Source of the DNA: Clostridia bacterium | Lineage (GTDB): Bacteria; Bacillota; Clostridia; Monoglobales; Firm-18 | Direction: 5' to 3' | Assembly: GCA_017397315.1 (NCBI GenBank) | Contig: JAFQJA010000005.1 | Location: 1-64,000 of the forward strand | DNA length: 64,000 bases | Shown here: one piece after another, positions 8,010 through 20,566 of the stretch | Layout: each line of letters opens with the position of its first letter | Position numbering within the stretch: the stretch's first letter is position 1 | The notes under the pieces: model-generated | Seen by the model: only the letters and a program-made list of their open reading frames with translations | The model's database searches: none | What the model was told of the DNA's origin: nothing | Translations under genes and position numbers: made by a program

Positions 8010-9212
8010 TTAGCTATTGATTGAAGATACAACGCCTGAACCAACAGTTCTGCCACCTTCACGGATAGCAAAACGAAGACCTTCTTCGATAGCGATAGGT
8101 GTGATAAGTTCAACATCAATTGAAACATTATCACCAGGCATACACATTTCTACACCTGAAGGTAATGCGATAACACCTGTAACATCTGTTGTTCTGAAAT
8201 AGAACTGAGGACGATAGTTGTTGAAGAATGGTGTATGACGGCCACCTTCATCTTTAGTTAGAACATAAACTTCGCCTTTGAATTTTGTATGAGGATGAAT
8301 TGAACCTGGTTTAGCCAAAACCTGACCGCGTTCGATTTCATTTCTCTGAACACCGCGTAGAAGAACACCGATGTTATCACCAGCTTCAGCACTGTCAAGA
8401 AGTTTTCTGAACATTTCGATGCCTGTTACAACAACTTTTCTTGCTTCGTCTGTTAAACCAACGATTTCAACTTCTTCTGAAAGGTTAAGTGTACCTCTTT
8501 CAACTCTACCTGTAGCAACTGTACCACGACCTGTGATTGAGAATACATCTTCGACAGGCATTAAGAATGGTAAGTTTGTTGAACGCTCAGGAGTAGGAAT
8601 GAAATCATCAACAGCATTCATTAGGTTGATAATGCATTCATATTCTGGAGCACTTGCATCTGTTGAAGATGATTCCAAAACTTGTAGAGCAGAACCTGTA
8701 ATGATAGGTGTATCATCACCCGGGAATTCATACTCGTTTAGAAGTTCTCTGATTTCCATTTCAACTAATTCTAATAATTCAGGGTCATCTACCTGATCAG
8801 CTTTGTTCATAAATACAACGATGTAAGGAACGCCAACCTGACGAGATAATAGAATGTGTTCTCTTGTCTGAGGCATTGGACCGTCAGCTGCAGATACAAC
8901 CAAAATAGCACCGTCCATCTGAGCAGCACCTGTGATCATGTTTTTAACATAGTCAGCGTGTCCGGGGCAGTCAACATGAGCGTAGTGACGAGTGTCTGTT
9001 TCGTACTCAACATGTGATGTTGAAATTGTAATACCTCTTTCTCTTTCTTCAGGAGCTTTATCGATATTAGCATAGTCAGTAAATTCAGCCTGACCTTTAA
9101 TACCTAATACCTTAGTGATAGCTGCTGTAAGAGTTGTTTTACCATGGTCAACATGACCGATGGTTCCAATGTTAACATGGGGTTTGCTTCTTTCATATTT
9201 AGCCTTTGCCAT
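8010..9212 (-). CDS. tuf: Elongation factor Tu
   Basis: A 400-residue GTPase that delivers aminoacyl-tRNA to the ribosome. The G1 motif GHVDHGKT is at 19-26, and DCPGH, NKAD and the beta-barrel domains follow in order; the length is normal. It is the last gene of the str cluster but has its own promoter in the gap after fusA and a strong terminator downstream, so it can be expressed independently. The start ATG follows AAGGAGG. Confidence 0.99.
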   Translation of the reverse strand: MAKAKYERSKPHVNIGTIGHVDHGKTTLTAAITKVLGIKGQAEFTDYANIDKAPEERERGITISTSHVEYETDTRHYAHVDCPGHADYVKNMITGAAQMDGAILVVSAADGPMPQTREHILLSRQVGVPYIVVFMNKADQVDDPELLELVEMEIRELLNEYEFPGDDTPIITGSALQVLESSSTDASAPEYECIINLMNAVDDFIPTPERSTNLPFLMPVEDVFSITGRGTVATGRVERGTLNLSEEVEIVGLTDEARKVVVTGIEMFRKLLDSAEAGDNIGVLLRGVQRNEIERGQVLAKPGSIHPHTKFKGEVYVLTKDEGGRHTPFFNNYRPQFYFRTTDVTGVIALPSGVEMCMPGDNVSIDVELITPIAIEEGLRFAIREGGRTVGSGVVSSINS

Positions 9213-9257
9213 TGTTTTTTCCTCCTTAATTATAAGTGTTTATTATTATTAATTTAT

Positions 9258-9286
9258 ATTATACTACTGAAACAAATAAAATGCAA
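9258..9286 (-). promoter_or_regulatory. Separate sigma-A promoter of tuf
   Basis: On the minus strand, -35 TTGCAT (9281-9286), 17 bp, -10 TATAAT (9258-9263), inside the 81-bp fusA-tuf gap. A short palindrome (AAAATGCA / TGCATTTT) overlaps the -35. Confidence 0.75.
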
Positions 9287-9293
9287 GTGCATT

Positions 9294-11402
9294 TTACGCA
9301 TTTTTATTTTTTGAATCTATAATTGATTCCTGAATGCTCTTCGGAACTTCTTCATAGTGGCTGGGTTGCATTACATACTGACCACGGCCCTGAGTACTTG
9401 AACGAAGCGAAGTTGCATAACCGAACATTTCTGACAATGGAACGAATGCTGAAATTGCTTGAGCACCCGGTCTTGCTTCCATACCCTGAATTTGTCCGCG
9501 GCGTGAGTTAAGATCTCCCATAACATCACCCATATATTCTTCCGGAACAACAACATCAACCTTCATAATAGGTTCTTTTAGTACAGGGTCTGCCTTACGG
9601 CAAGCATCTTTAAATGCCATAGACGCTGCAATCTTAAACGCCATTTCTGATGAGTCAACTTCGTGGTATGAACCGTCAACCAATGTTACTTTTACATCAA
9701 CTACATTGTAACCTGCAAGTACACCATTTAGCATTGCGCCCTGGATACCTGCGTCAACTGCAGGGATGTATTCTTTTGGAATAGCACCGCCCACAATTTT
9801 GTTAACAAATTCGTAGCCTTTACCTGCTTCTGTAGGCTCAACCTCGATAACAACATGTCCGTATTGACCTTTACCACCGGACTGTCTTGCGTATTTGTGG
9901 TCAACCTTAACAGGCTTTCTGATAGCTTCTCTGTATGAAACTTGAGGTTCACCAACATTTGCTTCAACTTTAAATTCACGAAGCAATCTGTCAACAATAA
10001 TTTCAAGGTGCAATTCACCCATACCTGCAATGATTGTCTGACCTGTTTCTTCGTCTGTATAAGTTTTAAATGTTGGGTCTTCTTCTGCAAGTTTTGACAA
10101 AGCGATACCCATTTTTTCCTGACCTGCTTTTGTTTTTGGTTCAATAGCAACTCTGATAACGGGTTCCGGGAATTCCATAGATTCCAAAATAATAGGATGC
10201 TTTTCATCACATAGTGTATCACCTGTTGTTGTGTTCTTAAGACCAACAGCAGCAGCAATATCACCTGAATATACTACAGAAATATCTTCTCTGTGATTAG
10301 CATGCATTTGAAGAATTCTTCCCAAACGCTCTTTATTACCTTTGCAAGCATTTAAAACATATGATCCTGATTCAATGCTACCTGAATATACTCTGAAGTA
10401 GCAAATCTTACCAACAAACGGGTCTGTGGCAATTTTAAATGCCAAAGCAGCAAACGGAGCGTCGTCCGAAGAAGGTCTTTCTTCTTCTTCATCAGTATTT
10501 GTATTGATACCTTTGATATTTGCAACATCTGTAGGAGCAGGCATATAATCGATAACTGCATCCAACAGAAGTTGAACACCTTTGTTTCTGTAAGAAGTAC
10601 CGCAAAGCATAGGAACAATTTCATTGTTGATAGTTGCTTTTCTAAGAGCTGTTTTAAGATCTTCCATAGGAATTTCTTCGCCCTCTAAATAAGCCATCAT
10701 CAAATCTTCGTCAGTTTCAGCAATAGCCTCAATCATATTTGCTCTGTATTCTTCTGCTTTATCAAGCATATCAGCAGGGATTTCTTCCTCGCTGTATTCC
10801 TTGCCCATTTCGTCATGGTAAATTTCCGCTTTCATCTTCATAAGGTCGATGATACCTCTGAATGTATCTTCAGAACCGATAGGAAGTTGAATCGGAACAC
10901 CATTTGCGTGTAATCTGTCTTTAACCATAGATACAACATTATAGAAATCTGCACCCATAATGTCCATCTTATTTACATAAATCATACGCGGTACGCCATA
11001 ATCATCAGCCTGACGCCATACAGTTTCAGACTGTGGTTCAACGCCACCTTTAGCGCACATTACTGTAACAGAACCGTCCAATACTCTAAGTGAACGCTGA
11101 ACTTCAACTGTGAAGTCAACATGTCCGGGGGTATCAATAATGTTTACTCTGTGTTTTACGCCTGCTTTAGAGCCTTCTTTTTTAGCCCAGAAACAAGTTG
11201 TTGCAGCAGAAGTAATTGTGATACCTCTTTCCTGTTCTTGTGCCATCCAGTCCATTGTAGCAGAACCTTCGTGGGTTTCACCGATTTTATGGTTAATACC
11301 GGTATAGTACAAAATTCTTTCAGTAGTAGTAGTTTTACCGGCATCGATGTGAGCCATAATACCGATATTTCTTGTATTCTCAAGTGAATACTCTCTACCC
11401 AT
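9294..11402 (-). CDS. fusA: Elongation factor G
   Basis: A 702-residue translocase GTPase. Seen: the P-loop AHIDAGKT near residue 17, the G2 region [20 protein letters not shown], and the C-terminal domain IV/V ([15 protein letters not shown], then a Gly-rich end). The length is normal. It lies between rpsG (39 bp upstream) and tuf, the standard str order. The ATG follows AAGGAGG. Confidence 0.99.
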   Translation of the reverse strand: MGREYSLENTRNIGIMAHIDAGKTTTTERILYYTGINHKIGETHEGSATMDWMAQEQERGITITSAATTCFWAKKEGSKAGVKHRVNIIDTPGHVDFTVEVQRSLRVLDGSVTVMCAKGGVEPQSETVWRQADDYGVPRMIYVNKMDIMGADFYNVVSMVKDRLHANGVPIQLPIGSEDTFRGIIDLMKMKAEIYHDEMGKEYSEEEIPADMLDKAEEYRANMIEAIAETDEDLMMAYLEGEEIPMEDLKTALRKATINNEIVPMLCGTSYRNKGVQLLLDAVIDYMPAPTDVANIKGINTNTDEEEERPSSDDAPFAALAFKIATDPFVGKICYFRVYSGSIESGSYVLNACKGNKERLGRILQMHANHREDISVVYSGDIAAAVGLKNTTTGDTLCDEKHPIILESMEFPEPVIRVAIEPKTKAGQEKMGIALSKLAEEDPTFKTYTDEETGQTIIAGMGELHLEIIVDRLLREFKVEANVGEPQVSYREAIRKPVKVDHKYARQSGGKGQYGHVVIEVEPTEAGKGYEFVNKIVGGAIPKEYIPAVDAGIQGAMLNGVLAGYNVVDVKVTLVDGSYHEVDSSEMAFKIAASMAFKDACRKADPVLKEPIMKVDVVVPEEYMGDVMGDLNSRRGQIQGMEARPGAQAISAFVPLSEMFGYATSLRSSTQGRGQYVMQPSHYEEVPKSIQESIIDSKNKNA

Positions 11403-11441
11403 AATCGTGTTTCCTCCTTTCCTTCGTTGTCAGTAATTATA

Positions 11442-11912
11442 TTACCAACGGTAGTGAGCAAACGCTTTGTTAGCCTCTGCCATCTTGTGTGTGTCTTCAC
11501 GCTTTTTAACAGCACCGCCTGTGCTATTAACAGCATCCATAAGTTCAGCTGCTAATCTTTCAGACATAGTTCTTTCGTTTCTTAGACGAGCATAGTTTGT
11601 AAGCCATCTAAGACCAAGAGTTTGTCTTCTTTCAGGTCTTACTTCAATCGGAACCTGATAGTTAGCACCGCCGACTCTTCTTGCTTTAACCTCTAAAACA
11701 GGCATAATGTTGTTCATAGCTTCTTCAAAAACCTCAACAGGGTCTTTTGAAGTTTTTTCCTTGATGATGTCAAATGCATCATACACAATTTTCTGTGCAA
11801 CACCCTTTTTACCGTCAAGCATAATATTGTTAATCAATCTTGTAACAATTTTACTTCCGTATAATGGGTCTGGAAGCACATCTCTCTTAGGTACAAAACC
11901 TCTTCTTGGCAC
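11442..11912 (-). CDS. rpsG: Ribosomal protein S7
   Basis: A 156-residue primary 16S rRNA-binding protein of the small-subunit head ([12 protein letters not shown] at the start, [17 protein letters not shown] in the middle, ending KAFAHYRW). It uses a GTG start after GGAGGGAAGG. It is separated from rpsL by a 155-bp leader with hairpins that may serve autoregulation, as S7 does in E. coli. Confidence 0.99.
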   Translation of the reverse strand: MPRRGFVPKRDVLPDPLYGSKIVTRLINNIMLDGKKGVAQKIVYDAFDIIKEKTSKDPVEVFEEAMNNIMPVLEVKARRVGGANYQVPIEVRPERRQTLGLRWLTNYARLRNERTMSERLAAELMDAVNSTGGAVKKREDTHKMAEANKAFAHYRW

Positions 11913-11929
11913 TTTCCTTCCCTCCTTTA

Positions 11930-11973
11930 ATGATAAAAAATTATCAAGGTACTCGCAATAGCCACCTATTGCG
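11930..11973 (-). promoter_or_regulatory. Leader hairpins before rpsG
   Basis: Two perfect hairpins occur in the rpsL-rpsG gap: CGCAATAG-4-CTATTGCG (11954-11973), and TGATAA-4-TTATCA just before the ribosome site. S7 represses translation in this gap in E. coli. The role here is inference. Confidence 0.4.
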
Positions 11974-12067
11974 TCAGTGCGTAATAATCCGAATATATAT
12001 AATATACCACGGTGAAACGCACTAATTTACTTTTAATTTGTCCGTACACCCTGGTACAGAATCTTTC

Positions 12068-12487
12068 TTACTTACCTTCTTTTGGTTTCTTTGCTCCGTA
12101 TAAACTTCTTGACTGACGACGAGCATTAACACCGGCAGCGTCTAATGTACCACGAACAATGTGATATCTAACACCGGGAAGGTCTTTTACTCTACCGCCT
12201 CTGATTAATACAACGCTGTGTTCCTGGATGTTATGTCCTACACCCGGAATGTATGCAGAAACCTCGATACCGTTTGTTAAACGCACTCTGGCAATTTTAC
12301 GAAGAGCAGAGTTAGGTTTTTTAGGTGTCATTGTTTTAACAACTGTGCATACGCCACGCTTTTGAGGAGAACTCTTATCTGTAGTTTTTTTCTTCAGAGA
12401 GTTAAAACCTTTCAACAAAGCGGGAGCTGTTGATTTTTTAACAGAAGTTTCACGGCCTTTTCTAACCAATTGATTAAATGTTGGCAA
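12068..12487 (-). CDS. rpsL: Ribosomal protein S12
   Basis: A 139-residue decoding-centre protein ([13 protein letters not shown] start; [17 protein letters not shown] and [17 protein letters not shown] conserved loops). Lysines are present at the two sites where changes commonly give streptomycin resistance, so this looks like the sensitive form. It follows the L7Ae-like gene, a typical Gram-positive arrangement. Confidence 0.99.
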   Translation of the reverse strand: MPTFNQLVRKGRETSVKKSTAPALLKGFNSLKKKTTDKSSPQKRGVCTVVKTMTPKKPNSALRKIARVRLTNGIEVSAYIPGVGHNIQEHSVVLIRGGRVKDLPGVRYHIVRGTLDAAGVNARRQSRSLYGAKKPKEGK

Positions 12488-12546
12488 TTACTTTCACCTC
12501 CTATTTATGATATATATAATGAATACATTTAAAATGTATGCACTAA

Positions 12547-12789
12547 CTATTTAGTGATTACCGCCACTGCAGCACCTACATCAATGCCGCACATTTTGCC
12601 AAGTTCTGACATATTTTTGATATATTGGACAGCAATACCGTATTTATTACAATTATCTGTAATTTCTTTAAAAATATGTGGCGAACAATCTTTTGCTACA
12701 AATGCTTTAAGGGCTATGCCTGTTTCTGCTGCCCGCAAAAACTGTCTTAACCCAACTAAAACATTGCCACTTCTTAGTTCTTCAACCAT
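12547..12789 (-). CDS. L7Ae-family ribosomal/RNA-binding protein (YbxF-like)
   Basis: An 80-residue protein of the L7Ae/L30e/YbxF family, which binds kink-turn RNA. Seen: GLRQFLRAAETGIALKAFVA, then CSPHIFKEI and the C-terminal CGIDVGAAVAVI. In Bacilli and Clostridia this gene sits between rpoC and rpsL, as here. The start is taken as the ATG at 12789, downstream of GGAGG; the GTG at 12819 would fall inside the promoter. Confidence 0.9.
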   Translation of the reverse strand: MVEELRSGNVLVGLRQFLRAAETGIALKAFVAKDCSPHIFKEITDNCNKYGIAVQYIKNMSELGKMCGIDVGAAVAVITK

Positions 12790-12809
12790 AATTGAAGTAA
12801 ACCTCCAGT

Positions 12810-12838
12810 ATTTTACCACAATCTTTAACAGATGTCAA
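12810..12838 (-). promoter_or_regulatory. Sigma-A promoter of the L7Ae-rpsL-rpsG-fusA segment
   Basis: On the minus strand, consensus -35 TTGACA (12833-12838), 17 bp, -10 TAAAAT (12810-12815). The expected start site is almost on the GGAGG of the L7Ae-like gene, giving a very short leader. Confidence 0.7.
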
Positions 12839-12843
12839 GATGT

Positions 12844-12883
12844 TATTTCCCCGCCCCTTTCAAGTAAAAAGGGGCAGGAAATA
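12844..12883 (-). promoter_or_regulatory. GC-rich hairpin just after rpoC
   Basis: Arms TATTTCC-CCGCCCCTTT and AAAGGGGCAGGAAATA pair over about 15 bp with one bulge, 4 bp after the rpoC stop. No U-run follows on the minus strand, so it is a partial terminator or a processing/stability element separating rpoBC from the str genes. Confidence 0.55.
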
Positions 12884-12886
12884 TGA

Positions 12887-15800
12887 TTAATCTACTATTA
12901 CATCATCTGATACTACGCCAACAGTTTCAGGTGTTTGTGCAACATCTACATCACGGTAGCATTGCATACCCGTACCAGCAGGAATAAGTTTGCCGATAAT
13001 AACACTTTCTTTAAGTCCCAACAGCGGATCAATCTTACCTTTGATTGCTGCTTCAGTAAGAACTCTTGTTGTTTCCTGGAATGATGCCGCTGACAAGAAT
13101 GAATCTGTAGCAAGTGATGCTTTGGTAATACCAAGCAATACGCTTGAACATACTGCGGGAGTCTGTCCCGGTTTTAATGCCTCATTTGCCTCTTCAAATT
13201 TATTAATGTCAACATGTGAACCTGCAAGAAGCATCGTATCTCCTGCATCTTCAATTTTAACTTTACGCATCATCTGTCTTACAATAACTTCAATATGTCT
13301 GTCGTTAATATCAACACCCTGAAGTCTGTAAACTCTCTGTACTTCCTGAATCAAGTAATTCTGAACAGCAGTAACACCTTTGATTTTTAAGATGTCGTGC
13401 GGATTTACTGAACCTTCTGTAAGTTCGTCGCCTGCTTCAATTACCTGACCGTCAGTAACTTTAATTCTTGAACCATAAGGAATGAAGTAAGAAATTGCAT
13501 CGCCTGTTTCATCATTTAGTACTGTAATTTCTTTCTTCTTCTTGTTTTCTGAAATGCTTACTCGTCCTGCTATTTCAGCAATAATTGCAAGACCTTTTGG
13601 TTTTCTTGCCTCAAACAATTCTTCTACACGAGGCAAACCTTGTGTGATATCGTCTCCTGCAACACCACCGGTATGGAATGTTCTCATTGTTAACTGAGTA
13701 CCGGGTTCACCGATTGACTGTGCAGCAATGATACCAACTGCTTCGCCTACATTTATTGCACTTGCAAGAGCAAGGTTAGAACCATAACATTTAGCACAAA
13801 CGCCAACTTTTGCTTTACATTTAAGAACAGAACGGATTTTAACAACCTTAACTCCCGCATTTACAACAGCGTTCGCTTCTTTATCAAGCATTAATGTTCC
13901 TTTTGGAACAATAATCTCGCCTGTTTCGGGATGAACTACATCTTCTGCAGTATATCTGCCGTGAAGTCTGTCAAACAAACCTTCAATCAACTCGTTACCA
14001 TCTTTAATGTCGCGTACTTCAATGTACTCTTCTGTACCGCAGTCGTGTTCTCTTATAATAACATCCTGTGATACATCAACAAGTCTTCTTGTTAAGTAAC
14101 CTGAATCCGCAGTTCTAAGAGCGGTATCCGCAAGACCTTTTCTTGCACCGTGAGTTGAAATAAAGTATTCCAAAACATTAAGACCTTCACGGAAGTTAGC
14201 ACGAATCGGGATTTCAACAGGACGACCTGTTGTATCGGCCATAAGACCACGCATAGCAGCCAACTGTCTTATCTGATTGATACTACCACGGGCACCGGAG
14301 TCAGCCATCATAAATATAGGATTATATTCATTAAGGTTTTTCATAAGTGCAGCAGATACTTTTTTACTTGTATCGTTCCAGATATCAATAATGTTATTGT
14401 ATCTTTCTTCGTCTGTTAAGAAACCTCTTCTGTACTGCTTTGTAACTTTTTCAACTTCTGTTTCTGCCTCATTCAAGTACTGTTTCTTTTCTTCAGGTAT
14501 TTCCATATCGCTTACAGAAATAGTAATAGCGCCTCTTGTTGAATACTTAAAGCCTAATGCTTTCAGTTTGTCAAGCAAGTCCGCAGTAACGGCAGTGCCG
14601 TGAGTTCTGATTGCTTTATCAACAATTTTACCAAGCATTTTTTTGCCCACAACATTCTTGTCTTTTACAAGATAGTAATGTGCTTTCATTGGTCCGTCGC
14701 CTTCAGCAACTCTTGTTACAACCATATCCCTTGCGGTAATTTCGCCTGCTTTTAACAGTTTGTCAATTTCCTTTTTGGTAGCAGGTGTTTTAATAACATC
14801 TATTTCCAAATCAAGAACATTCTCTTTTTTACTTCTGTCAACAAAGCCTAAATTCTGCGGAATTACTTCGTTGAAAATAATTCTTCCGCAAGTAGTCTGG
14901 ATAATACCGTTATACACTTTTCCTCCGTGCTCTTTGCTTGTTTTTACAAAGATTACTGAATGAAGTGAGATTGCTTTTGCATTGTATGCAAGAAGAACTT
15001 CGTCAAATGAAGAAAATACTTTCCCTTCACCCGGTTCCCCTGCCTTGTAAAGTGTAAGGTAGTACGCACCAAGTACCATATCCTGAGTAGGAACAGCAAC
15101 AGGGCGTCCGTCCTGAGGTTTTAGAAGGTTGTTAGCAGAAAGCATTAAGAATCTTGCTTCTGCCTGCGCCTCTGAAGACAACGGAACATGGACGGCCATC
15201 TGGTCGCCGTCAAAGTCGGCATTGTACGCAGTACATACAAGAGGGTGAAGTTTTAACGCTCTGCCCTCTACAAGTACCGGTTCAAATGCCTGGATACCAA
15301 GTCTGTGAAGTGTAGGAGCACGGTTTAGTAATACCGGATGCTCTTTGATTACATCTTCAAGTACATCCCATACCTCGTTTTGAACACGCTCAACCATTCT
15401 CTTTGCAGATTTAATGTTGTGAGCGGTGCCGTCATTTACAAGGCGTTTCATAACAAAAGGTTTAAACAATTCGATAGCCATTTCCTTTGGCAAACCGCAT
15501 TGATAAATTTTAAGTTCGGGACCTACAACGATAACGGAACGACCTGAATAGTCAACTCGTTTACCAAGCAAGTTCTGTCTGAAACGGCCCTGCTTACCTT
15601 TAAGCATATCGGAAAGAGATTTAAGCGGTCTGTTTCCGGGACCCGTAACAGGTCTTCCTCTTCTTCCGTTATCTATTAATGAGTCAACTGCTTCCTGAAG
15701 CATTCTCTTTTCATTTCTTACAATAATGTCGGGAGCACCAAGTTCAAGAAGTCTCTTTAATCTATTGTTTCTGTTAATAACGCGTCTGTAAAGGTCATTC

Positions 15801-16570
15801 AAATCACTTGTAGCAAATCTGCCACCGTCAAGTTGTACCATAGGTCTGATTTCAGGTGGAATAACAGGAATCACATCCATAATCATCCATTCAGGTTTGT
15901 TACCGCTTTGAAGGAATGACTCAACAACATCAAGTCTTTTTGCAATACGGATTTTTTTCTGACCAACAGAATCTTTAAGTTCTTCTCTTAACTCTTTGGA
16001 AAGTGATTCCAAATCAAGTTCAGACAATAGTTTCTTGACTGATTCTGCACCCATGCCGGCTTCAAATTTATCGCCGTATCGTTCAACTGCCTCTTTGTAA
16101 TCTTTTTCCGAAAGAACACTGTATTTAGCGAGGGGTGTTTTTCCGGGATTAGTTACTATATAAGAAGCAAAGTACAATACTTTTTCAAGTATTCTCGGAG
16201 AAATATCAAGAATAAGCCCCATTCTGCTGGGGATTCCTTTGAAATACCAGATATGAGAAACGGGGGCTGCAAGTTCAATGTGTCCCATTCTTTCTCTTCT
16301 TACTTTTGCTTTGGTAATTTCAACTCCGCACTTGTCGCAGATAATACCCTTGTATCTTATTCTTTTGTACTTGCCGCAATGACATTCCCAGTCTTTTTGC
16401 GGTCCGAAAATACGCTCGCAGAACAAGCCGTCTTTTTCTGGTTTTAAAGTTCTGTAATTTATAGTTTCGGGCTTTTTAACTTCACCGTGAGACCATTCCC
16501 TTATTTTTTCCGGTGATGCAAGTCCTATTTGTATAGCATCAAAATTATTGAATTCAAGCAAAAATCTCAA
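12887..16570 (-). CDS. rpoC: RNA polymerase beta' subunit
   Basis: A 1227-residue catalytic subunit. Seen: the N-terminal zinc site C63, C65, C78, C81; the lid and rudder region; the catalytic loop NADFDGDQM; and the second zinc region [13 protein letters not shown] near residue 900, followed by the trigger loop ([19 protein letters not shown]). The length is typical for Clostridia. The gap to rpoB is 23 bp. Confidence 0.99.
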   Translation of the reverse strand: MRFLLEFNNFDAIQIGLASPEKIREWSHGEVKKPETINYRTLKPEKDGLFCERIFGPQKDWECHCGKYKRIRYKGIICDKCGVEITKAKVRRERMGHIELAAPVSHIWYFKGIPSRMGLILDISPRILEKVLYFASYIVTNPGKTPLAKYSVLSEKDYKEAVERYGDKFEAGMGAESVKKLLSELDLESLSKELREELKDSVGQKKIRIAKRLDVVESFLQSGNKPEWMIMDVIPVIPPEIRPMVQLDGGRFATSDLNDLYRRVINRNNRLKRLLELGAPDIIVRNEKRMLQEAVDSLIDNGRRGRPVTGPGNRPLKSLSDMLKGKQGRFRQNLLGKRVDYSGRSVIVVGPELKIYQCGLPKEMAIELFKPFVMKRLVNDGTAHNIKSAKRMVERVQNEVWDVLEDVIKEHPVLLNRAPTLHRLGIQAFEPVLVEGRALKLHPLVCTAYNADFDGDQMAVHVPLSSEAQAEARFLMLSANNLLKPQDGRPVAVPTQDMVLGAYYLTLYKAGEPGEGKVFSSFDEVLLAYNAKAISLHSVIFVKTSKEHGGKVYNGIIQTTCGRIIFNEVIPQNLGFVDRSKKENVLDLEIDVIKTPATKKEIDKLLKAGEITARDMVVTRVAEGDGPMKAHYYLVKDKNVVGKKMLGKIVDKAIRTHGTAVTADLLDKLKALGFKYSTRGAITISVSDMEIPEEKKQYLNEAETEVEKVTKQYRRGFLTDEERYNNIIDIWNDTSKKVSAALMKNLNEYNPIFMMADSGARGSINQIRQLAAMRGLMADTTGRPVEIPIRANFREGLNVLEYFISTHGARKGLADTALRTADSGYLTRRLVDVSQDVIIREHDCGTEEYIEVRDIKDGNELIEGLFDRLHGRYTAEDVVHPETGEIIVPKGTLMLDKEANAVVNAGVKVVKIRSVLKCKAKVGVCAKCYGSNLALASAINVGEAVGIIAAQSIGEPGTQLTMRTFHTGGVAGDDITQGLPRVEELFEARKPKGLAIIAEIAGRVSISENKKKKEITVLNDETGDAISYFIPYGSRIKVTDGQVIEAGDELTEGSVNPHDILKIKGVTAVQNYLIQEVQRVYRLQGVDINDRHIEVIVRQMMRKVKIEDAGDTMLLAGSHVDINKFEEANEALKPGQTPAVCSSVLLGITKASLATDSFLSAASFQETTRVLTEAAIKGKIDPLLGLKESVIIGKLIPAGTGMQCYRDVDVAQTPETVGVVSDDVIVD

Positions 16571-16593
16571 CTCCTTCTAAAATTTCCATCGAA

Positions 16594-19500
16594 TTATTCT
16601 TCATTTTTTTCTTCTGTGCTGAACACTTCTTTTGCTACTTCTTCAAGCAAATCTTCAACGGAAATTTCATCACTGTCTTCTGTTTCCGATTCTTCTGTTT
16701 CAATTTCTTCGTCATAATCTATATCTTCGATGTCATCATCGTCATCTGAAATACTGTCAATGATATCGTCCTCGTCAGCAATCTGTCCTGCCAAATCAAT
16801 AATGGGTGATTCGTCATCTGAATCTGCTACAACTCTTCTTGCCTCGTAGATATCTTCTTCATCAACACTTTCCAGAATCGGAATTTCCGTACCCTCTTCG
16901 TCAAGAACCTTAACATCAAGCATCAAGCTCTGCAATTCCTTGATTAACACCTTGAATGATTCAGGTACGCCCGGAGTGGGTATGTTCTCGCCTTTAACAA
17001 TACTTTCGTAAGTTTTAACACGACCTACAACATCATCAGATTTAACTGTAAGGATTTCCTGCAAGGTGTATGAAGCACCGTATGCTTCGAGTGCCCAAAC
17101 TTCCATTTCACCGAAACGCTGTCCGCCGAATTGCGCTTTACCGCCTAAAGGCTGTTGTGTTACAAGCGAGTAAGGACCTGTTGACCTTGCATGAATCTTG
17201 TCGTCAACCAAGTGATGCAGTTTTAGGTAGTGCATATAACCTACTGTTACTCTGTTGTCAAAAGGTTCACCTGTTCTTCCGTCATAAAGAACAGTTTTAC
17301 CGTCTCTGTTATATCCTGCCATTTCAAGAGTATCCATAATGTCTGTTTCGGTTGCACCATCAAAAACAGGAGTTGCAATCTTCCAACCCAATGCTTTTGC
17401 AGCATAACCCAAGTGAACTTCCAAAACCTGACCGATATTCATACGAGAAGGTACGCCAAGAGGGTTAAGCACAATTTCAAGAGGTGTACCATCCGGCAAG
17501 AACGGCATATCTTCTTCAGGCAATATTCTTGAAATAACACCTTTGTTACCATGTCTACCCGCCATTTTATCACCAACGCTGATTTTTCTGCGTTGTGCAA
17601 TATACACTCTTACAAGTTGGTTAACTCCCGGCGGAAGTTCGTCGCCGTTTTGTCTTGTAAATATTTTTACATCAACAATGATACCTGCTTCGCCGTGAGG
17701 CACTTTTAATGATGTATCTCTGATTTCTCTTGCTTTTTCACCGAAGATTGCACGAAGTAATTTTTCTTCGCTTGTAAGTTCTGTTTCACCTTTAGGTGTA
17801 ACTTTACCTACCAAAATGTCTCCGGGTCTTACTTCAGCACCCACTCTTACAATACCAAACTCATCTAAATCACGAAGAGCGTCTTCACTTACATTAGGAA
17901 TATCTCTTGTAATTTCTTCTGCACCAAGTTTTGTATCTCTTGCTTCACATTCGTATTTTTCAACATGAATTGAAGTAAATGTATCTTCTTTTACTAGTTT
18001 TTCATTTATAAGGATAGCATCCTCGTAGTTGTAACCTTCCCATGTAAGGAAGCCGATAAGGATGTTTCTGCCCAATGCAATTTCACCATTGTCTGTTGAA
18101 GGGCCGTCTGCAATAATGTCATCTTTTTCAACTTTTTCTCCGGCTTCAACTATTGCTCTCTGGTTAATGCATGTACCCTGATTGGAACGGCAGAATTTCA
18201 TTAATTTGTGCTTGTAAATCTCTCCGTCATCACCTGTAATAATGATTTCGTCTGCAGAAACTTTAGAAACAACACCTGTTGCTTTTGCAAGCACTACCGC
18301 ACCCGAGTCTTTTGCAGCACGGTATTCCATACCTGTACCTACAATAGGTGAATCAGTTTTTAATAACGGTACTGCCTGACGCTGCATGTTAGAACCCATA
18401 AGAGCACGGTTAGCGTCATCATTTTCAAGGAACGGAATCATCGCAGTAGCAACTGATACAATCTGCTTAGGCGATACATCCATAAAGTCAACATTTTTAG
18501 AGTCAACTTCCATAATTTTATCTTTATATCTTGCAGTAACATTTTTCTTTACAAACTTGTTGTTTTCATCCAACGGCTCATTAGCCTGTGCAACAACATA
18601 TCTATCCTCAATATCCGCAGTCATATAAACTGTTTCTGCGGTAACACAGCCTGTCTCTTTGTCAACTTTTCTGTAAGGCGTTTCAATAAAGCCGTATTCG
18701 TTAATACGCGCAAAAGTTGATAACGAAGATATAAGACCGATGTTGGGGCCTTCGGGAGATTCGATAGGACACATTCTTCCGTAGTGAGTATGGTGAACAT
18801 CTCGCACTTCGAAGCCTGCTCTTTCTCTTGACAAACCGCCCGGACCTAATGCCGAAAGTCTTCTCTTGTGAGTTAATTCGGCAAGAGGGTTGGTCTGATC
18901 CATAAACTGCGACAACTGCGAAGAACCAAAGAATTCCTTAATTGCAGATGCAACGGGTCTTATGTTAATAAGAGACTGAGGTGTAACTACATCCAAATCC
19001 TGAATAGTCATTCTTTCTCTTACTACTCTTTCCATTCTTGACAAACCAATTCTGAACTGGTTTTGCAAAAGTTCACCTACACATCTTAATCTTCTGTTAC
19101 CCAAATGGTCAATATCGTCTGTTTCGCCGATTTTATACGCTAGACCAAGATGATAGTTAACTGACGACAGAATATCATCAGGTCTTATATATTTAGGAAT
19201 AAGTTCATCAATCTCGTCCGCGATTGCTTCTTTAATATCTTCTTCTGTTTTGTTGTCCTCAAGAATTTTCTTAAGTACCGGCAAATAAACCTTTTCTTTT
19301 ATACCAAGTTCTTTTATATCAAAATCAACATAGTTTTCAAGATTAACCATATTATTGCCGATAACAAACACTTTTGTGCCCTCAACATCAACCAGTACTC
19401 TGTTGACATCATTTGACTCAATAATCATAGCGTGTTCTTCAGTTAATCTTTCCCCTGCTTTTGCAAGAACTTCGCCTGTAACAGGTGAAATTACATCTTC

Positions 19501-20388
19501 TGCAACTGTAAGGCCTGTAAGTCTCGCTCCCAAAGCAAGTTTTTTATTGAATTTATATCTACCTACTTTTGCAAGGTCATAGCGTCTGCAGTCAAAGAAC
19601 AAAGAATTAATAAGTGTTTCCGCACTTTCAACCGTAGGGGGTTCACCGGGACGAAGTTTTCTGTATATTTCAAGCAAACCTTCGTCATAAGACTTAGTTC
19701 CGTCTTTTTCAAGGGTCGCCAAAATCTGCTGGTCATCACCGAAAAATTCGATAATCTCACCATCAGTACCAAGTCCCAAAGCACGGATTAAAACAGTAAC
19801 GGGAATCTTTCTTGTCCTGTCAATTCTTACATTAACTACATCATTTGGCTCTGTCTCATATTCAAGCCACGCTCCGCGGTTAGGGATAACAGTATTTGAA
19901 AACAGTTCTTTACCTGTTTTGTCATGTTGCATAGCATAATAAATACCGGGTGAACGAACAAGTTGGCTAACAATGGCACGCTCGGCACCGTTGATTATAA
20001 ATGTTCCTTGGTCCGTCATTAGCGGGAAGTCGCCCATAAAGATTTCCTGCTCTTTAACTTCGCCGGTTTCCTTGTTTATTAAATGCACCTTCACACGCAA
20101 AGCGGTAGCGTAAGTTGCATCTCTTTCCTTGCTTTCTTCAACAGAATATTTAGGTGTACTGTCTAACGAAAAATCAACAAATTCAAGAACAAGATTACCT
20201 GAAAAATCTGTTATGTGGGAAATGTCGTGAAACACTTCCTTCAGTCCCTCGGTCAAAAACCACTCATAAGAGTTCTTCTGAATTTCGATTAGGTTCGGCA
20301 TGTCTAAGCATTCACCGATTCTTGAATAACTCATTCTAGTGTTTTTTCCGTAGCGCACTGGATGCACAAGTTGTTCCTTTGTGAGCAA
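16594..20388 (-). CDS. rpoB: RNA polymerase beta subunit
   Basis: A 1264-residue subunit if started at the TTG at 20388, which lies 5 nt after AGGTGA; the GTG at 20397 overlaps that ribosome site. The rifampicin-pocket segment ([20 protein letters not shown], then [10 protein letters not shown]) is of the sensitive type. The C terminus carries an Asp/Glu-rich tail of about 90 residues after the conserved end ([13 protein letters not shown]), including runs such as [15 protein letters not shown]. The rplJ/rplL genes that often precede rpoB are absent; a divergent flavoprotein gene sits upstream instead. Confidence 0.99.
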   Translation of the reverse strand: MLTKEQLVHPVRYGKNTRMSYSRIGECLDMPNLIEIQKNSYEWFLTEGLKEVFHDISHITDFSGNLVLEFVDFSLDSTPKYSVEESKERDATYATALRVKVHLINKETGEVKEQEIFMGDFPLMTDQGTFIINGAERAIVSQLVRSPGIYYAMQHDKTGKELFSNTVIPNRGAWLEYETEPNDVVNVRIDRTRKIPVTVLIRALGLGTDGEIIEFFGDDQQILATLEKDGTKSYDEGLLEIYRKLRPGEPPTVESAETLINSLFFDCRRYDLAKVGRYKFNKKLALGARLTGLTVAEDVISPVTGEVLAKAGERLTEEHAMIIESNDVNRVLVDVEGTKVFVIGNNMVNLENYVDFDIKELGIKEKVYLPVLKKILEDNKTEEDIKEAIADEIDELIPKYIRPDDILSSVNYHLGLAYKIGETDDIDHLGNRRLRCVGELLQNQFRIGLSRMERVVRERMTIQDLDVVTPQSLINIRPVASAIKEFFGSSQLSQFMDQTNPLAELTHKRRLSALGPGGLSRERAGFEVRDVHHTHYGRMCPIESPEGPNIGLISSLSTFARINEYGFIETPYRKVDKETGCVTAETVYMTADIEDRYVVAQANEPLDENNKFVKKNVTARYKDKIMEVDSKNVDFMDVSPKQIVSVATAMIPFLENDDANRALMGSNMQRQAVPLLKTDSPIVGTGMEYRAAKDSGAVVLAKATGVVSKVSADEIIITGDDGEIYKHKLMKFCRSNQGTCINQRAIVEAGEKVEKDDIIADGPSTDNGEIALGRNILIGFLTWEGYNYEDAILINEKLVKEDTFTSIHVEKYECEARDTKLGAEEITRDIPNVSEDALRDLDEFGIVRVGAEVRPGDILVGKVTPKGETELTSEEKLLRAIFGEKAREIRDTSLKVPHGEAGIIVDVKIFTRQNGDELPPGVNQLVRVYIAQRRKISVGDKMAGRHGNKGVISRILPEEDMPFLPDGTPLEIVLNPLGVPSRMNIGQVLEVHLGYAAKALGWKIATPVFDGATETDIMDTLEMAGYNRDGKTVLYDGRTGEPFDNRVTVGYMHYLKLHHLVDDKIHARSTGPYSLVTQQPLGGKAQFGGQRFGEMEVWALEAYGASYTLQEILTVKSDDVVGRVKTYESIVKGENIPTPGVPESFKVLIKELQSLMLDVKVLDEEGTEIPILESVDEEDIYEARRVVADSDDESPIIDLAGQIADEDDIIDSISDDDDDIEDIDYDEEIETEESETEDSDEISVEDLLEEVAKEVFSTEEKNEE

Positions 20389-20476
20389 TACAATCACCTC
20401 GTTAAAAATTATACTTAATCCTTATTTTTGACATTTTTACATAAAAAGGCATAATACCCATCATACTAGATTATAT

Positions 20477-20505
20477 ATAATATCACATAAAAAAGGAACT
20501 GTCAA
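20477..20505 (-). promoter_or_regulatory. Sigma-A promoter of rpoBC
   Basis: On the minus strand, consensus -35 TTGACA (20500-20505), 17 bp, -10 TATTAT (20477-20482). The -35 lies at the edge of the first copy of the 71-bp duplication. Confidence 0.8.
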
Positions 20506-20566
20506 TACCATTTTGAAATTTTAAAAAAATTTGTATATTTTTTTCTTTTATGTTACAATAGAAAAC
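20496..20566. repeat. 71-bp exact tandem duplication, copy 1
   Basis: Begins GAACTGTCAATACC and ends ACAATAGAAAAC. It is identical at every base to 20567-20637 and carries a full plus-strand promoter plus the rpoB -35 on the minus strand. Confidence 0.97.
20531..20559 (+). promoter_or_regulatory. Upstream copy of the flavodiiron gene promoter
   Basis: -35 TTGTAT (20531-20536), 17 bp, -10 TACAAT (20554-20559). Identical to the downstream copy because of the duplication. Confidence 0.7.
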
